Shown: positions 8,418 to 18,095, counted from the stretch's first letter. The stretch is DNA of 64,000 bases from Cellulomonas carbonis (GCF_014636275.1 NZ_BMEB01000003.1:464681-528680), one strand, 5' to 3'. Numbers and translations are program-made. The notes: generated from the sequence alone by a model not told the origin.

Positions 8418-9365
8418 TCAGAGCTTGCGCAGGCGGACGCGCTCGACGGCGTGGTCCCGCCCCTTGCGGAGCACCAGGGTCGCGCGTCCTCTCGTCGGCA
8501 GGATGTTCTGCTCGAGGTTCGGCGCGTTGATCGCGTCCCAGATCCGCTCGGCACGCAGGACCGCCTCGTCGTCGGTCAGCGACGCGTACCGGTGGAAGTA
8601 CGACGCCGGGTCGGCGAAGGCCGTCCTGCGCAGCGACAGGAACCGGTCGACGTACCACTGCCGCACGTCCTTGGTCCGGGCGTCGACGTAGATCGAGAAG
8701 TCGAAGAAGTCGCTCACCGCGAGGCTGGACTCGCCCACGCCGGTCGTCCGGGCGGGCTGGAGGACGTTGAGGCCCTCGACGATCAGCACGTCGGGGCTGC
8801 GCACGACGACGTGCTCACCGGGGACGATGTCGTAGGAGAGGTGCGAGTACACCGGTGCACGGACCTCGGAGCGGCCCGCCTTGATCGCGGACACGAAGCG
8901 CAGGAGCGCGCGCCGGTCGTAGGACTCGGGGAAGCCCTTGCGCTCCATGAGCCCGCGACGCTCGAGCTCGGCGTTGGGCAGCAGGAAGCCGTCGGTCGTG
9001 ACGAGCTCGACGCGGGGCGTCTCGGGCCAGCGCGCCATGAGCTCGCGCAGCACGCGCGCGGTCGTCGACTTGCCGACGGCGACCGAGCCGGCGACGCCGA
9101 TGACGTACGGGGTCCGCGCCGCGCCCTCGCGCAGGAACGTCGACGACGCCGAGTGCAGCCGACCGGTCGCCTCGACGTACAGGGCGAGCAGCCGCGACAG
9201 GGGTCGGTACACCGCGTCGACCTCGGCCAGGTCGATGGGGTCGCCGAGGCCGCGCAGGCGTGTGACGTCCGCGTCGGTCAGCGGCAGGGGGGTCGAGGAC
9301 GAGAGCCTGCTCCACGCCGCCCGGTCGAGGTCGACGTAGGGCGTCGTCGGTGCGAGGTCGAGCAT
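8418..9365 (-). CDS. coaA: Pantothenate kinase, type I (CoaA)
   Basis: Phosphorylates pantothenate with ATP, the first and regulated step of CoA synthesis. The 315-residue length is typical of CoaA. Walker A is GSVAVGKST (93-101). [12 protein letters not shown] holds the catalytic Asp, and [23 protein letters not shown] and IVEGLNVLQ follow. The C-terminal [20 protein letters not shown] is a CoaA signature. ATG 9365 has CAGACT (minus strand, 9377-9372) six bases upstream, a leaderless arrangement. It is divergent from glmS across 62 bp. Confidence 0.97.
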   Translation of the reverse strand: MLDLAPTTPYVDLDRAAWSRLSSSTPLPLTDADVTRLRGLGDPIDLAEVDAVYRPLSRLLALYVEATGRLHSASSTFLREGAARTPYVIGVAGSVAVGKSTTARVLRELMARWPETPRVELVTTDGFLLPNAELERRGLMERKGFPESYDRRALLRFVSAIKAGRSEVRAPVYSHLSYDIVPGEHVVVRSPDVLIVEGLNVLQPARTTGVGESSLAVSDFFDFSIYVDARTKDVRQWYVDRFLSLRRTAFADPASYFHRYASLTDDEAVLRAERIWDAINAPNLEQNILPTRGRATLVLRKGRDHAVERVRLRKL

Positions 9366-9427
9366 GCGAGCAGTCTGCCGGATCGCGCCGCCGTGGCCGC
9401 GCGGGGTGCGGCACTACACTCGCCGCC

Positions 9428-11293
9428 ATGTGTGGAATCGTCGGGTACGTCGGTGCCCAGGAGGTGAGCGGTCGTCCGCTCGAGGTCGTCATGGGTGGTC
9501 TCGCCCGGCTCGAGTACCGCGGGTACGACTCCGCGGGCGTCGCGCTCGTGACCCCAGGGCAGGACGAGCTCGCGTGGGCCAAGAAGGCCGGCAAGCTCGC
9601 CAACCTCGCGGCCGAGCTCGACGAGCGGCCCCTGCCGCCCGCGACCGCCGCGATCGGGCACACGCGTTGGGCCACGCACGGCGCACCGAACGACGTGAAC
9701 GCGCACCCGCACCTGTCGCAGGACCGGTCGCTGGCGGTCATCCACAACGGCATCGTCGAGAACTTCGCCCAGCTGCGGGCAGAGCTGGTCGCGGACGGGG
9801 TCGAGATGACCTCCGAGACCGACACCGAGGTCGTCGCGCACCTCGTGGCGCGGCGCTACCACGAGACGAAGGACCTCACCGAGGCGGTGCGCACCGTCGC
9901 GCAGCGCCTGCACGGGACGTTCACGGTCCTCGCCGTGCACGCCGACCAGCCCGACACGGTCGTCGGTGCACGGCACGACTCGCCGCTCGTCGTCGGCCTC
10001 GGCGAGGGCGAGAACTACCTCGGGTCCGACGTCGCGGCCTTCATCGCGCACACCAAGGAGGCGATGGAGCTCGGCCAGGACCAGGTCGTGACGATCACGC
10101 CGGACTCGGTCGAGGTCGTCGGGTTCGACGGCGAGCGCGCCGAGCCCAAGCGGTACACGGTCGACTGGGACGCGTCGGCTGCGGAGAAGGGCGGCTTCCG
10201 CTCCTTCATGGACAAGGAGATCCACGACCAGCCGCACGCGGTCGCGGACACGCTGCTGGGCCGGACGGACGACAAGGGCCGCCTCGTCCTCGACGAGATC
10301 CACGTCGACGAGGCCGTCCTGCGCCAGGTCGACAAGATCATCGTCGTCGCGTGCGGCACGGCGGCGTACGCCGGCCAGGTCGCCAAGTACGCGATCGAGC
10401 ACTGGTGCCGCATCCCGGTCGAGGTCGAGCTCGCGCACGAGTTCCGCTACCGCGACCCGATCGTCGACCGCCGCACGCTCGTCGTCGCGGTCTCGCAGTC
10501 GGGCGAGACGATGGACACGCTCATGGCCGTCCGCCACGCGCGCGAGCAGGGCGCGACGGTGCTCGCGATCGTCAACACGCACGGCTCGACGATCCCGCGC
10601 GAGTCGGACGCGGTGCTCTACACGCACGCGGGTCCCGAGGTCGCGGTCGCGTCGACCAAGGCCTTCCTCGCGCAGATCACCGCGGCGTACCTCCTCGGCC
10701 TGTACCTGGCGCAGCTGCGCGGGACGAAGTTCCCCGACGAGATCGCCGAGGTCCTCACCGAGCTGCGCGCGATCCCCGCCAAGATCCAGACGGTGCTCGA
10801 CGGCGCGGACCGCGTCCGGCAGATCGCGCACTGGATGGCGGACACGTCGTCGGTGCTGTTCCTCGGCCGGCACGTCGGCTACCCCGTCGCGATGGAGGGC
10901 GCGCTCAAGCTCAAGGAGCTCGCCTACATCCACGCCGAGGGCTTCGCGGCCGGCGAGCTCAAGCACGGGCCGATCGCGCTCATCGAGCCCGGGCAGCCGG
11001 TCTTCGTCGTCGTGCCGTCGCCGCGCGGCCGGGACTCGTTGCACAGCAAGGTCATCTCCAACATCCAGGAGATCCGCGCCCGCGGTGCCCGCACGCTCGT
11101 CATCGCGGAGGAGGGCGACGAGGCGGTCACACCGTTCGCCGACGAGACGTTCTACGTCCCGCAGACGCCCGTTCTGCTCGCGCCGCTCGTCAGCGTCGTG
11201 CCCCTCCAGCTGTTCGCGATGGAGCTCGCCACGGCCAAGGGCCTCGACGTCGACCAGCCGCGCAACCTCGCCAAGTCCGTCACCGTCGAGTGA
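9428..11293 (+). CDS. glmS: Glutamine--fructose-6-phosphate aminotransferase (isomerising)
   Basis: Makes glucosamine-6-phosphate from fructose-6-phosphate and glutamine, entering the amino-sugar pathway that GlmM continues. The 621-residue chain starts MCGIVGYVG, with Cys2 as the N-terminal glutaminase nucleophile, then [10 protein letters not shown] and [10 protein letters not shown]. Two SIS isomerase domains follow, with [13 protein letters not shown] and [12 protein letters not shown] in the first. The C-terminus is [17 protein letters not shown] at 9415-9420 is seven bases before the ATG. There is no room for a glmS ribozyme leader in the 62-bp region shared with coaA. Confidence 0.97.
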   Translation: MCGIVGYVGAQEVSGRPLEVVMGGLARLEYRGYDSAGVALVTPGQDELAWAKKAGKLANLAAELDERPLPPATAAIGHTRWATHGAPNDVNAHPHLSQDRSLAVIHNGIVENFAQLRAELVADGVEMTSETDTEVVAHLVARRYHETKDLTEAVRTVAQRLHGTFTVLAVHADQPDTVVGARHDSPLVVGLGEGENYLGSDVAAFIAHTKEAMELGQDQVVTITPDSVEVVGFDGERAEPKRYTVDWDASAAEKGGFRSFMDKEIHDQPHAVADTLLGRTDDKGRLVLDEIHVDEAVLRQVDKIIVVACGTAAYAGQVAKYAIEHWCRIPVEVELAHEFRYRDPIVDRRTLVVAVSQSGETMDTLMAVRHAREQGATVLAIVNTHGSTIPRESDAVLYTHAGPEVAVASTKAFLAQITAAYLLGLYLAQLRGTKFPDEIAEVLTELRAIPAKIQTVLDGADRVRQIAHWMADTSSVLFLGRHVGYPVAMEGALKLKELAYIHAEGFAAGELKHGPIALIEPGQPVFVVVPSPRGRDSLHSKVISNIQEIRARGARTLVIAEEGDEAVTPFADETFYVPQTPVLLAPLVSVVPLQLFAMELATAKGLDVDQPRNLAKSVTVE

Positions 11294-11330
11294 CCGCGGG
11301 CCCGGGCGCGGCGACGAGCGAGGGCGTGCG

Positions 11331-11690
11331 GTGATCGTCGGGGTCGGGATCGACGTCGTCGACATCGCACGGTTCCTCGCGACCCTCGAGCGCACGCCCG
11401 GGCTCGTCGAGCGGCTCTTCACGCCGGAGGAGCGCGACATGCCGCCGACGTCGCTCGCGGCGCGGTTCGCGGCCAAGGAGGCGATCGCGAAGGCGCTCGG
11501 CGCCCCCGCCGGGATGTCGTGGCAGGACGCCACCGTCCGCCGCATCAGCGGGTCGGCGCCCGAGGTCGAGCTCGTCGGGACGGTCGCCGCGCGCGCCGCC
11601 GAGCTCGGCATCGACCGCTGGCACGTGTCGATCTCGCACGACGCGGGCATCGCGTCGGCGGTCGCGATCGCGGAGCGCGACCCGGCCTGA
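11331..11690 (+). CDS. acpS: Holo-[acyl-carrier-protein] synthase
   Basis: Transfers 4'-phosphopantetheine from CoA to the acyl carrier protein, activating fatty-acid synthesis. The 119-residue product is the usual AcpS size. It has [12 protein letters not shown] with Mg-ligand Asp8, [11 protein letters not shown] with Glu50, and [19 protein letters not shown] at the C-terminus. GTG 11331 is the only start that preserves the conserved N-terminus VIVGVGID. It lies 37 bp after glmS and probably belongs to the same transcript. The long hairpin at 11756-11792 follows. Confidence 0.95.
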   Translation: MIVGVGIDVVDIARFLATLERTPGLVERLFTPEERDMPPTSLAARFAAKEAIAKALGAPAGMSWQDATVRRISGSAPEVELVGTVAARAAELGIDRWHVSISHDAGIASAVAIAERDPA

Positions 11691-11755
11691 CGGTCGCAGC
11701 CGTGGAGCGGGACCCGGTCCGCCGGTCGGCGGCCAGGCAGGGCACTGCGGGACGA

Positions 11756-11792
11756 CGACGGGGCGGGGTGCGCATCGCACCCCGCCCCGTCG
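11756..11792. terminator. Bidirectional hairpin between acpS and the LLM oxidoreductase gene
   Basis: A perfect 17-bp stem with a three-base loop (CAT): 11756-11772 pairs with 11776-11792. The arm is CGACGGGGCGGGGTGCG. It lies between the convergent acpS and LLM genes, 10 bp from the LLM stop codon. No T-run is present. Confidence 0.85.
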
Positions 11793-11802
11793 CGCTCGCG
11801 GC

Positions 11803-12792
11803 TCAGCCCATCAGCGCGGGCGCGACCTCACGCTCGAAGAGCTCGATGCCCGACCGGTCGTACGCCGCCTCGGCGAAGTACGTGATCGCGTACGTCATCC
11901 CGAGCCCGCGGAGCTCGGTGAGCTTCTCGACGAGCTGCTCGGGCGTGCCGACGAGCGGACCGTTGCGCAGGCCCTGGACCGTCTCCTCGGCCTTGGCCGG
12001 CACCGTGCGCCCGAAGTGGTCCTCGTACCAGCGGAACCGCTCCTCGACCTCGGCGGCGTCGCGGCCGATGACGACGTTGTAGTTGGCGGACCGGACGATC
12101 GCGTCGAAGTCCCGCCCGAGGTCGCTGCAGTGCCCCCGCAGGACCTCGGACTTGTGGGCGAAGCCCTCCGGGCTGCCGTCGAAGTTCGTGTACTGCGCGT
12201 ACTTGGCCGCGATGCGCAGCGTCTTCTTCTCGCCGCCGCCCGCGATCCAGAAGGGGATCCCGCCGGGCTGGGCCGGCAGCGGGAACACGCGCGCACCGTC
12301 GACCTGGTAGTACGTGCCGTCGAGCGTCGCGTAGCCGGTCTCCCAGGCCTGGCGCATGATCTCGACGCCCTCCTCGAGCGCGGCGATGCGCTCGCCGGCA
12401 CGCGGGAAGCCGTACCCGTACGCGCGCCACTCGTGCTCGTACCAGCCGGCCCCGATGCCCATCTCGACGCGCCCGCCGCTGATGAGGTCCGTCGTCGCGG
12501 CGACCTTCGCGAGGTACGCGGGGTTGCGGTAGGCCATGCACGTGCACATCTGGCCGAGGCGGACGCGCGAGGTGGACGCGGCGTAGGCGGCCATGAGGGT
12601 CCACGCCTCGTGCGTGGCGTCCTCGGTGGGCTCGGGGACGGTGTGGAAGTGGTCGTACACCCAGATGGACTCCCACACGTCGCCGCCGTCGGCGTGCTGT
12701 GCGAGGCCGTTCATGGTGGCCCAGTGCTGGGAGGGGTCGATGCCGGCGAGGTCCATCCGCCAGCCCTGCGGGATGAAGAGTCCGAAGCGCAT
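11803..12792 (-). CDS. LLM-class (luciferase-like) F420-dependent oxidoreductase
   Basis: Luciferase-like TIM-barrel flavin or F420 oxidoreductase of 329 residues; the substrate is unknown. Family features are MRFGLFIPQGW at the start, ESIWVYDHFHTV, and the loop TDLISGGRVEMGIGAGWYEHEWRAYG. PFWIAGGGEKKTLRIAAKYA and VGTPEQLVEKL near the C-terminus are also typical. ATG 12792 has TAGGTT (minus strand, 12805-12800) seven bases upstream, so a leaderless mRNA is likely. It is divergent from the NAD(P)H-hydrate repair gene across 61 bp. F420 use is inferred from the actinobacterial subfamily style; FMN remains possible. Confidence 0.88.
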   Translation of the reverse strand: MRFGLFIPQGWRMDLAGIDPSQHWATMNGLAQHADGGDVWESIWVYDHFHTVPEPTEDATHEAWTLMAAYAASTSRVRLGQMCTCMAYRNPAYLAKVAATTDLISGGRVEMGIGAGWYEHEWRAYGYGFPRAGERIAALEEGVEIMRQAWETGYATLDGTYYQVDGARVFPLPAQPGGIPFWIAGGGEKKTLRIAAKYAQYTNFDGSPEGFAHKSEVLRGHCSDLGRDFDAIVRSANYNVVIGRDAAEVEERFRWYEDHFGRTVPAKAEETVQGLRNGPLVGTPEQLVEKLTELRGLGMTYAITYFAEAAYDRSGIELFEREVAPALMG

Positions 12793-12853
12793 GGGCCTCA
12801 ACCTAACCGCCTCCCGGGCGGCGTGCCGGGCACGGTCACGGCAGGATGGGAGC

Positions 12854-14491
12854 GTGATCATGGCCCACGCCGCACGCGACGTCCGCGCCGCCGAGGAGCC
12901 CCTGCTCGCGCAGGAGCGCGCCTTCTCCGGCGGCCTCATGGACCGGGCGGCGACGGCGCTCGCGGGGACGGTCCGCCGACGCCTCGTCGTGCGTCGCGGC
13001 CGCGTGGTCGGCAGCACCGTCGTCGCGCTCGTGGGTCCCGGCAACAACGGCGGCGACGCGCTGCACGCGCTCGCGCACCTCGCCGGGCGGGGCGTGCGCT
13101 GCGTCGCGGTCCTCACCTCGGCGGAGGTCCACGGCGGCGGCCTGGCTGCGCTCACCGACCGCGGGGCGACGGTGCTCGCCCTCGTCGACGGCGCCCCGGG
13201 ACGGCGGGTGTGGGTCGGTGACGCGCTGGCGGAGGCGGTCGCGGCGGACGTGGTCCTCGACGGGCTGCTCGGGATCGGCGCGCGCGGACCGCTGCGCGAG
13301 CCCGCCGCCGAGCTCGTGCGGCTGCTGGGCGAGCTGCTCGACCGGGAGCTCGCGGGGACGGGTAAGCGGGCCGACGCGCTGCTCCCCGAGGTGGTCGCGG
13401 TCGACGTCCCGTCGGGCATCGGGGTGGACGACGGGACGGTCCCCGGTCCCGTGCTGCGCGCCGACCGCACCGTCACGTTCGGGACGGCCAAGCCGGGGCT
13501 GCTGCTGCCGCCGGCCGCGGCCCTGGCGGGTGAGCTCGAGCTCGTCGACCTCGGGCTCGCGGCGACCCTCGCCGCCGACGCGGCGGTGCGTCGGCTCGTC
13601 GCCGACGACGTACCGGGCCTGTGGCCCGTGCCCGGGCGCACGGCGCACAAGTACACCCGCGGCGTCGTCGGCGTCGTGGCGGGCACCTCGACGTACCCCG
13701 GTGCGGCGGTGCTCACGGTCGCGGGGGCGCAGGGCGCCGGCTGCGGCATGGTCCGGTACGTCGGTCCGGACCGGGTGCGCGACGCCGTCCTCGCGGCGCA
13801 CCCCGAGGTCGTCACGGGTGGGGACACCGACGTGCGCGTGCAGGCGTGGGTCCTCGGGCCGGGCCTCGACCCCGCCGACGAGGAGCAGGCGGCGCGTGCC
13901 CGGAGCGTGCTCGAGCGGCTCGGTGCGGCCGGCCGGCCCGAGGGTCGCGTGCCCGTCGTCGTCGACGCGGGTGCGCTCGCGCTCCTGCCGGACCGGGTCC
14001 CGCCGCGCGTCGTCCTCACACCGCACGCGGGCGAGCTCGCGCGCCTCCTCTCGTCGCGCGGCACGGAGGTGTCGCGCGACGACGTCGACGCTGAGCCCCT
14101 GCGGCACGCGCGCGCCGCGCACGAGGCGACGGGGGCGACGGTGCTGCTCAAGGGCGCCGTGACGGTCGTCGTCGGACCTGGCGGGACCTGGTCGCAGGCG
14201 GACGCCCCCGCCTGGCTCGCGACGGCGGGTGCGGGTGACGTGCTCGCGGGCGTGCTGGGTGCGGTGCTCGCCGGCCGGGCGGGCGCGCGAGGCGGGCCGG
14301 GTGGCCGCGCGGGCGGCGACCCGGCGCGCGCGGACGACGAGGTCGCCGTGTCGGCGGCGCTCGCGGCCCTCGTGCACGGGCGGGCCGCGCACCGTGCGTG
14401 CCCGGGCGGGCCCGTCACCGCGGGCGACGTCGCGCGCGCTCTCCCGGGGACGATCGCGGACCTGCTCGCCGGCGGTGGGCGTGCGCGCTGA
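12854..14491 (+). CDS. nnr: Bifunctional NAD(P)H-hydrate epimerase / ADP-dependent dehydratase
   Basis: Repairs hydrated NAD(P)H: the N-terminal YjeF domain epimerises, and the C-terminal ribokinase-like domain dehydrates using ADP. The 545-residue fusion shows LVGPGNNGGDALHALAHL (about 58-75) and VVAVDVPSGIGVDDG in the epimerase. HKYTRGVVGVVAGTSTYPGAAVL, VLTPHAGELARLL, VLLKGAVTVV and the ADP-site WLATAGAGDVLAGVLGA lie in the dehydratase. GTG 12854 is preferred because CAGGAT at 12842-12847 lies six bases upstream (leaderless); ATG 12860 is the alternative. The stop overlaps the downstream kinase start. Confidence 0.93.
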   Translation: MIMAHAARDVRAAEEPLLAQERAFSGGLMDRAATALAGTVRRRLVVRRGRVVGSTVVALVGPGNNGGDALHALAHLAGRGVRCVAVLTSAEVHGGGLAALTDRGATVLALVDGAPGRRVWVGDALAEAVAADVVLDGLLGIGARGPLREPAAELVRLLGELLDRELAGTGKRADALLPEVVAVDVPSGIGVDDGTVPGPVLRADRTVTFGTAKPGLLLPPAAALAGELELVDLGLAATLAADAAVRRLVADDVPGLWPVPGRTAHKYTRGVVGVVAGTSTYPGAAVLTVAGAQGAGCGMVRYVGPDRVRDAVLAAHPEVVTGGDTDVRVQAWVLGPGLDPADEEQAARARSVLERLGAAGRPEGRVPVVVDAGALALLPDRVPPRVVLTPHAGELARLLSSRGTEVSRDDVDAEPLRHARAAHEATGATVLLKGAVTVVVGPGGTWSQADAPAWLATAGAGDVLAGVLGAVLAGRAGARGGPGGRAGGDPARADDEVAVSAALAALVHGRAAHRACPGGPVTAGDVARALPGTIADLLAGGGRAR

Positions 14492-15188
14492 CGAGGCGAC
14501 GGCGGCGCCCGTGAACACGAGCGTGCCGGCTGCCGCCGGGGTGACCGTCCTCGACGCCGACGCGGCGGTGCGCCGGGTGGTCGCGTCGGCGGAGTGGCTC
14601 CCGGCGGACGATCGGGTGGTGCTGGGCATCGCCGGGCCGCCGGGTGCGGGTAAGTCGACGCTCGCCGAGCGCGTCGTGGACGAGGCGCGTGCGGCCGGGG
14701 TCGCGTCCGTGCTCGTGCCGATGGACGGCTTCCACCTCGTCCAGTCCGAGCTCGAGCGGCTGGGCCGCGCGGACCGCAAGGGCGCACCGGACACGTTCGA
14801 CGCCCCGGCCTTCGTCGCGGCGCTGCGGCGCGTGCGCGAGCAGCGTCCGGGCACGCCGACGGTCCACCTCCCGCTGTTCGACCGCGCGATCGAGGAGCCC
14901 GTCGCGGGCGCGGTGCCGGTCGAGCCGGAGGACCGGCTCGTCGTCGTCGAGGGCAACTACCTGCTGCACGACGACGGGCCGGGGGCGGACGTGCGGGGGC
15001 TGCTCGACGAGAGCTGGTACCTGGACCTGACCGACGACGTGCGGGTCGCCCGCCTCGTCGCGCGACACGTCGCGTTCGGCAAGGATCCGGCCGCCACGCG
15101 GGACTGGGTGCTCCGCTCGGACGAGCGCGACGCGCGGCTCGTCGCCGCCGGACGGGGCCGCGCGGACGTCGTCGTGCGGCTCGGCTGA
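14481..15188 (+). CDS. P-loop nucleoside/nucleotide kinase family protein (uridine-kinase/PanK-like)
   Basis: Small P-loop kinase of about 235 residues. It has Walker A GIAGPPGAGKSTL, then SVLVPMDGFHLVQSELERLG, which resembles the uridine kinase/pantothenate kinase phosphate-acceptor region. DTFDAPAFVAALRRVRE, LPLFDRAIEEPV, VVEGNYLL and a C-terminal DWVLRSDERDARLV follow. This is the family called nucleoside/nucleotide kinase, or fructose-transport-system kinase-like (YggC); the true substrate is not established. The start is uncertain: GTG 14475, 14481 and 14511 are all in frame. The first two overlap the nnr stop, which favours coupling. Confidence 0.85.
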   Translation: MRADEATAAPVNTSVPAAAGVTVLDADAAVRRVVASAEWLPADDRVVLGIAGPPGAGKSTLAERVVDEARAAGVASVLVPMDGFHLVQSELERLGRADRKGAPDTFDAPAFVAALRRVREQRPGTPTVHLPLFDRAIEEPVAGAVPVEPEDRLVVVEGNYLLHDDGPGADVRGLLDESWYLDLTDDVRVARLVARHVAFGKDPAATRDWVLRSDERDARLVAAGRGRADVVVRLG

Positions 15189-15299
15189 GCCCGAGGCCCG
15201 CGCCGCCCGGTCGAGCCGTCAGCGCGGGGTCCGCCACGCCGGGGTCGGAACGCGGCGTCCGGCGCGGCCGACGGCGCGCTCGGTGCGAGACTGGCCGCC

Positions 15300-16454
15300 G
15301 TGAGCCACTACCCGGCACGTGCCGTCGTCGACCTCGCAGCGATCCGCGCCAACGTGGCCGCGCTCGCCGACCACGCGCGGGCCGCGGCGGTCCTCGCGGT
15401 CGTCAAGGCCGACGCCTACGGCCACGGCCTGGTCCCCAGCGCACGCGCCGCGCTGGCCGGTGGTGCGACGTGGCTCGGGACGGCGCAGGTCTCGGAGGCG
15501 CTCGCGCTGAGGGCCGCCGGGATCGAGGCGCCTGTGCTCGCCTGGCTGTACGCGCCGGGTGCTCCGCTCGCCGAGGCGGTCGGGGCGGGCGTCGACCTGT
15601 CGGTCGCGGCGCCGTGGGCGCTCGAGGAGGTGCTCGCCGGCGCCCGGGCGACGGGCCGGACGGCGCGGGTCCACGTCAAGGTCGACACGGGCCTCGGCCG
15701 CAACGGCGTCATGCCGGGCGAGCTCGGGGCCCTCGTCGACGCCGCCCTGCGCGCCGAGGCCGAGGGTGTGTGCCGCGTCGTCGGGCTGTGGTCCCACCTC
15801 GCGTGGGCCGACGCGCCCGACCACCCCACGGTGCGCCGCCAGGCCGAGGTGTTCGCCGACGCGGTGCGGCTCGTGGAGGGGATGGGCGCGCGGCTCGAGG
15901 TGCGCCACCTCGCGAACTCGGCGGCGACGCTCACCGACCCGTCGGTGCACCTCGACCTCGTGCGCCCGGGCCTCGCGGTGTACGGCCTGTCACCCGTACC
16001 GCAGCTCGGGGGGCCCGAGGACTACGGGCTCGTGCCCGCGATGCGCGTCGAGGCCGAGCTCGCGCTCGTCAAGGAGGTCGACGTGGGGCAGGGCGTCTCC
16101 TACGCGCACGCCTACACGACCACCGAGCGGACGGTGCTCGGCGTCGTGCCGCTCGGTTACGGCGACGGCGTCCCGCGGCACGCGTCGGGTGACGACACCG
16201 TACCCGGCGGACCGCTCCAGGTCGGCGGCCGACGTCTCGGCGTGGCCGGCCGCGTCTGCATGGACCAGGTCGTGGTGGACCTCGGACCGGGCGCGACCGA
16301 GACCGCGGGCGACACGGTGGTGCTGTTCGGCCCGGGGCGCGACGGCGAGCCGACCGCGGAGGACTGGGCGCGTGCCGCGGGCACCATCTCCTACGAGATC
16401 GTCACGCGGCTGGGCGCGCGCGTGCCGCGGACGTACGTGGGGGAGGCGCCGTGA
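15300..16454 (+). CDS. alr: Alanine racemase
   Basis: PLP enzyme that makes D-alanine for peptidoglycan. The 384-residue protein has the PLP-lysine motif AVVKADAYGHG (Lys36), HVKVDTGLGRNG, the SHLAWAD loop and HLANSAAT. LVRPGLAVYGLSP, GVSYAHAYTT with the catalytic-Tyr region, VPLGYGDGVPR and GRVCMDQVVVDLG follow. GTG 15300 gives the family N-terminus. GAGACT at 15287-15292 lies seven bases upstream and no Shine-Dalgarno is seen, so it may be leaderless. The stop overlaps the tsaE GTG by four bases, the start of a coupled alr-tsaE-tsaB-rimI unit. Confidence 0.97.
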   Translation: MSHYPARAVVDLAAIRANVAALADHARAAAVLAVVKADAYGHGLVPSARAALAGGATWLGTAQVSEALALRAAGIEAPVLAWLYAPGAPLAEAVGAGVDLSVAAPWALEEVLAGARATGRTARVHVKVDTGLGRNGVMPGELGALVDAALRAEAEGVCRVVGLWSHLAWADAPDHPTVRRQAEVFADAVRLVEGMGARLEVRHLANSAATLTDPSVHLDLVRPGLAVYGLSPVPQLGGPEDYGLVPAMRVEAELALVKEVDVGQGVSYAHAYTTTERTVLGVVPLGYGDGVPRHASGDDTVPGGPLQVGGRRLGVAGRVCMDQVVVDLGPGATETAGDTVVLFGPGRDGEPTAEDWARAAGTISYEIVTRLGARVPRTYVGEAP

Positions 16455-16978
16455 CGTCCGTGCGCGTCGACCTGCTGGACGCCGACGCGACGCGCGCCTA
16501 CGCGCGCGGGCTCGCGGGGCTGCTGCGCGCGGGGGACCTCGTCGTCCTGACCGGTCCGCTCGGCGCGGGCAAGACGACGTTCGCGCAGGGGGTCGGCGAG
16601 GGTCTCGGCGTCCGGGGCCAGGTGTCGTCGCCGACGTTCGTCATCGCCCGCGTGCACCCGTCGACGACGGGTGGCCCCGCGCTCGTGCACGTCGACGCGT
16701 ACCGGCTCGGCTCGCTCGACGAGCTCGACGCGCTCGACCTGGACGAGAGCCTCGAGGACTCGGTCACGCTCGTCGAGTGGGGCGCCGGGCTCGCCGAGGT
16801 GCTGTCCGAGGACAGGCTCGAGGTGACCATCGAGCGTCCCCACGGGGAGATGCCGCTCGGCGGCGGCGCAGGCGGGGCCGACCTCGAGCAGGCCGACGTC
16901 GGCGTGCGCCACGTGACCCTGCGCGGCGTCGGCGCGCGCTGGGACGGCGTGCCGCTCCCCGTCGTCCCGTCCGCGTGA
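16451..16978 (+). CDS. tsaE: tRNA t6A37 threonylcarbamoyladenosine biosynthesis ATPase TsaE
   Basis: ATPase partner of TsaB-TsaD in forming the t6A modification at tRNA position 37. The 175-residue product has Walker A LTGPLGAGKTTFAQGVGEGL (about 33-52), SSPTFVIARVHP, HVDAYRLGSLDELDALDLDE and VTLVEWGAGL, the standard TsaE order. A Gly-rich insertion precedes the C-terminal strand. The start overlaps alr (GTGA), and tsaB begins within about 20 bases of the stop. Confidence 0.95.
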   Translation: MTSVRVDLLDADATRAYARGLAGLLRAGDLVVLTGPLGAGKTTFAQGVGEGLGVRGQVSSPTFVIARVHPSTTGGPALVHVDAYRLGSLDELDALDLDESLEDSVTLVEWGAGLAEVLSEDRLEVTIERPHGEMPLGGGAGGADLEQADVGVRHVTLRGVGARWDGVPLPVVPSA

Positions 16979-16998
16979 GTCCTGCGAGGATGGACGGC

Positions 16999-17661
16999 GT
17001 GCTGCTCGCCCTGGACACGTCCGCCGACCTCGCCGTCGCCGTCGTCGGGCCGGACGGCGAACCCCTCGCGCGGCGCCGGCTCGCCGAGCAGCGCCACCAC
17101 GCCGAGCTCCTCGCACCACTGGTCCTCGAGGCGCTCGCGGACGCGGGCGCCGACCGCCGCGCGCTGACCGCGGTGGTCGCGGGCACCGGTCCCGCACCCT
17201 TCACGGGCCTGCGCGCGGGCCTCGTGACGGCGAGGACGTTCGCGTTTGCGCTCGGGCTGCCCGTGCACGGCGTGCCGAGCCTGGACGCGGTGGCGCTCGC
17301 GGCGCGGGACGTCGCCCGGGCGGGGGACGAGGTCCTCGTGGTGACCGACGCGCGGCGCCGTGAGGTGTACGTCGCGCGTTACGCGGTCACCGACGACGGC
17401 GTCCACCTCGTCCAGGGTCCCGAGGTGCAGCGCCCCGCGGACGTCGTCGTCGGCGGCGCGGTCGTCGTGGGGGCCGGCGCCCACCTCTACGCGGACGTGC
17501 TGCCTCCCGGGGACGGTGCACCCGTCGAGGTGGATCCCGTGCTGCTCGCCCGCCTCGCGCTCGACCGCGCGGCGGCCGGGGTCGACCAGCCCGCCGAGCC
17601 GCTGTACCTGCGGCGCCCGGACGTGACGCCGGCCGGGGGGCGCAAGCGGGCGACGGCATGA
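16999..17661 (+). CDS. tsaB: tRNA t6A37 threonylcarbamoyltransferase complex dimerisation subunit TsaB
   Basis: Non-catalytic ASKHA-fold partner of TsaD in t6A synthesis. The start LLALDTSADLAVAVV, QRHHAELLAPLV and the conserved VAGTGPAPFTGLRAGLVTARTFAFAL are diagnostic. VVTDARRREVYVARY follows. About 220 residues fits the family. Three in-frame starts exist: GTG 16975 (overlapping the tsaE stop), ATG 16990 and GTG 16999. GTG 16999 is preferred because GAGGA at 16986-16990 sits eight bases upstream and families usually begin at the LLALDTS strand. The stop overlaps rimI (ATGA). Confidence 0.93.
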   Translation: MLLALDTSADLAVAVVGPDGEPLARRRLAEQRHHAELLAPLVLEALADAGADRRALTAVVAGTGPAPFTGLRAGLVTARTFAFALGLPVHGVPSLDAVALAARDVARAGDEVLVVTDARRREVYVARYAVTDDGVHLVQGPEVQRPADVVVGGAVVVGAGAHLYADVLPPGDGAPVEVDPVLLARLALDRAAAGVDQPAEPLYLRRPDVTPAGGRKRATA

Positions 17662-18095
17662 CCGTCCGCGCGCTCGCCACGGCCGACCTGCCGCGGCTCG
17701 TCGAGCTCGAGCACGTCCTGTTCGGCGCGTCGGCGTGGACGCTCGGCATGCTCACCGAGGAGCTCGGCGCCCCCGGCCGCGCGTACGCGGGCGTGGACGC
17801 CGACGGGGTGCTCGTCGGCTACGCGGGCCTGTGGTTCGACGGCGACGTCGCGCAGGTCATGACGATCGGCGTCGACCCTGCCGCGCAGCGGCGGGGGATC
17901 GGGACGTCGCTGCTCGCCTGGGTCGTGGACACCGCGCGGGACCTCGGCGCGTCGGCGGTCCTGCTCGAGGTGCGCGTCGACAACGACGCGGCGATCACGC
18001 TGTACGAGCGCCACGGGTTCGAGGTGCTCGGCCGCCGTCGGCGGTACTACCAGCCCGAGGACGTCGACGCGTTCACGATGCGCCTCGCGCTCTGA
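17658..18095 (+). CDS. rimI: Ribosomal-protein-alanine N-acetyltransferase RimI-like (GNAT)
   Basis: GNAT acetyltransferase of 145 residues. RimI acetylates the N-terminal Ala of S18 in E. coli, and actinobacterial homologues also act on other proteins. It has the acetyl-CoA loop VDPAAQRRGIGTSLLAW (the Q/RxxGxG/A pattern) and LLEVRVDNDAAITLYERHGFEVLGRRRRYY, a RimI hallmark. The start overlaps the tsaB stop by four bases. Position between tsaB and tsaD is the usual actinobacterial order, here interrupted by a minus-strand PadR pair. Confidence 0.93.
   Translation: MTVRALATADLPRLVELEHVLFGASAWTLGMLTEELGAPGRAYAGVDADGVLVGYAGLWFDGDVAQVMTIGVDPAAQRRGIGTSLLAWVVDTARDLGASAVLLEVRVDNDAAITLYERHGFEVLGRRRRYYQPEDVDAFTMRLAL

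Noticed and set aside
9366..9427. glmS ribozyme or riboswitch upstream of glmS
   Set aside because: Only 62 bp are shared with divergent coaA and a -10 box ends seven bases before the ATG, leaving no room for a leader RNA.
11803..15318. A 1171-codon minus-strand frame across nnr, the kinase gene and the LLM gene
   Set aside because: Only 11803-12792 shows family motifs; the remainder is low-complexity antisense of nnr and the kinase.
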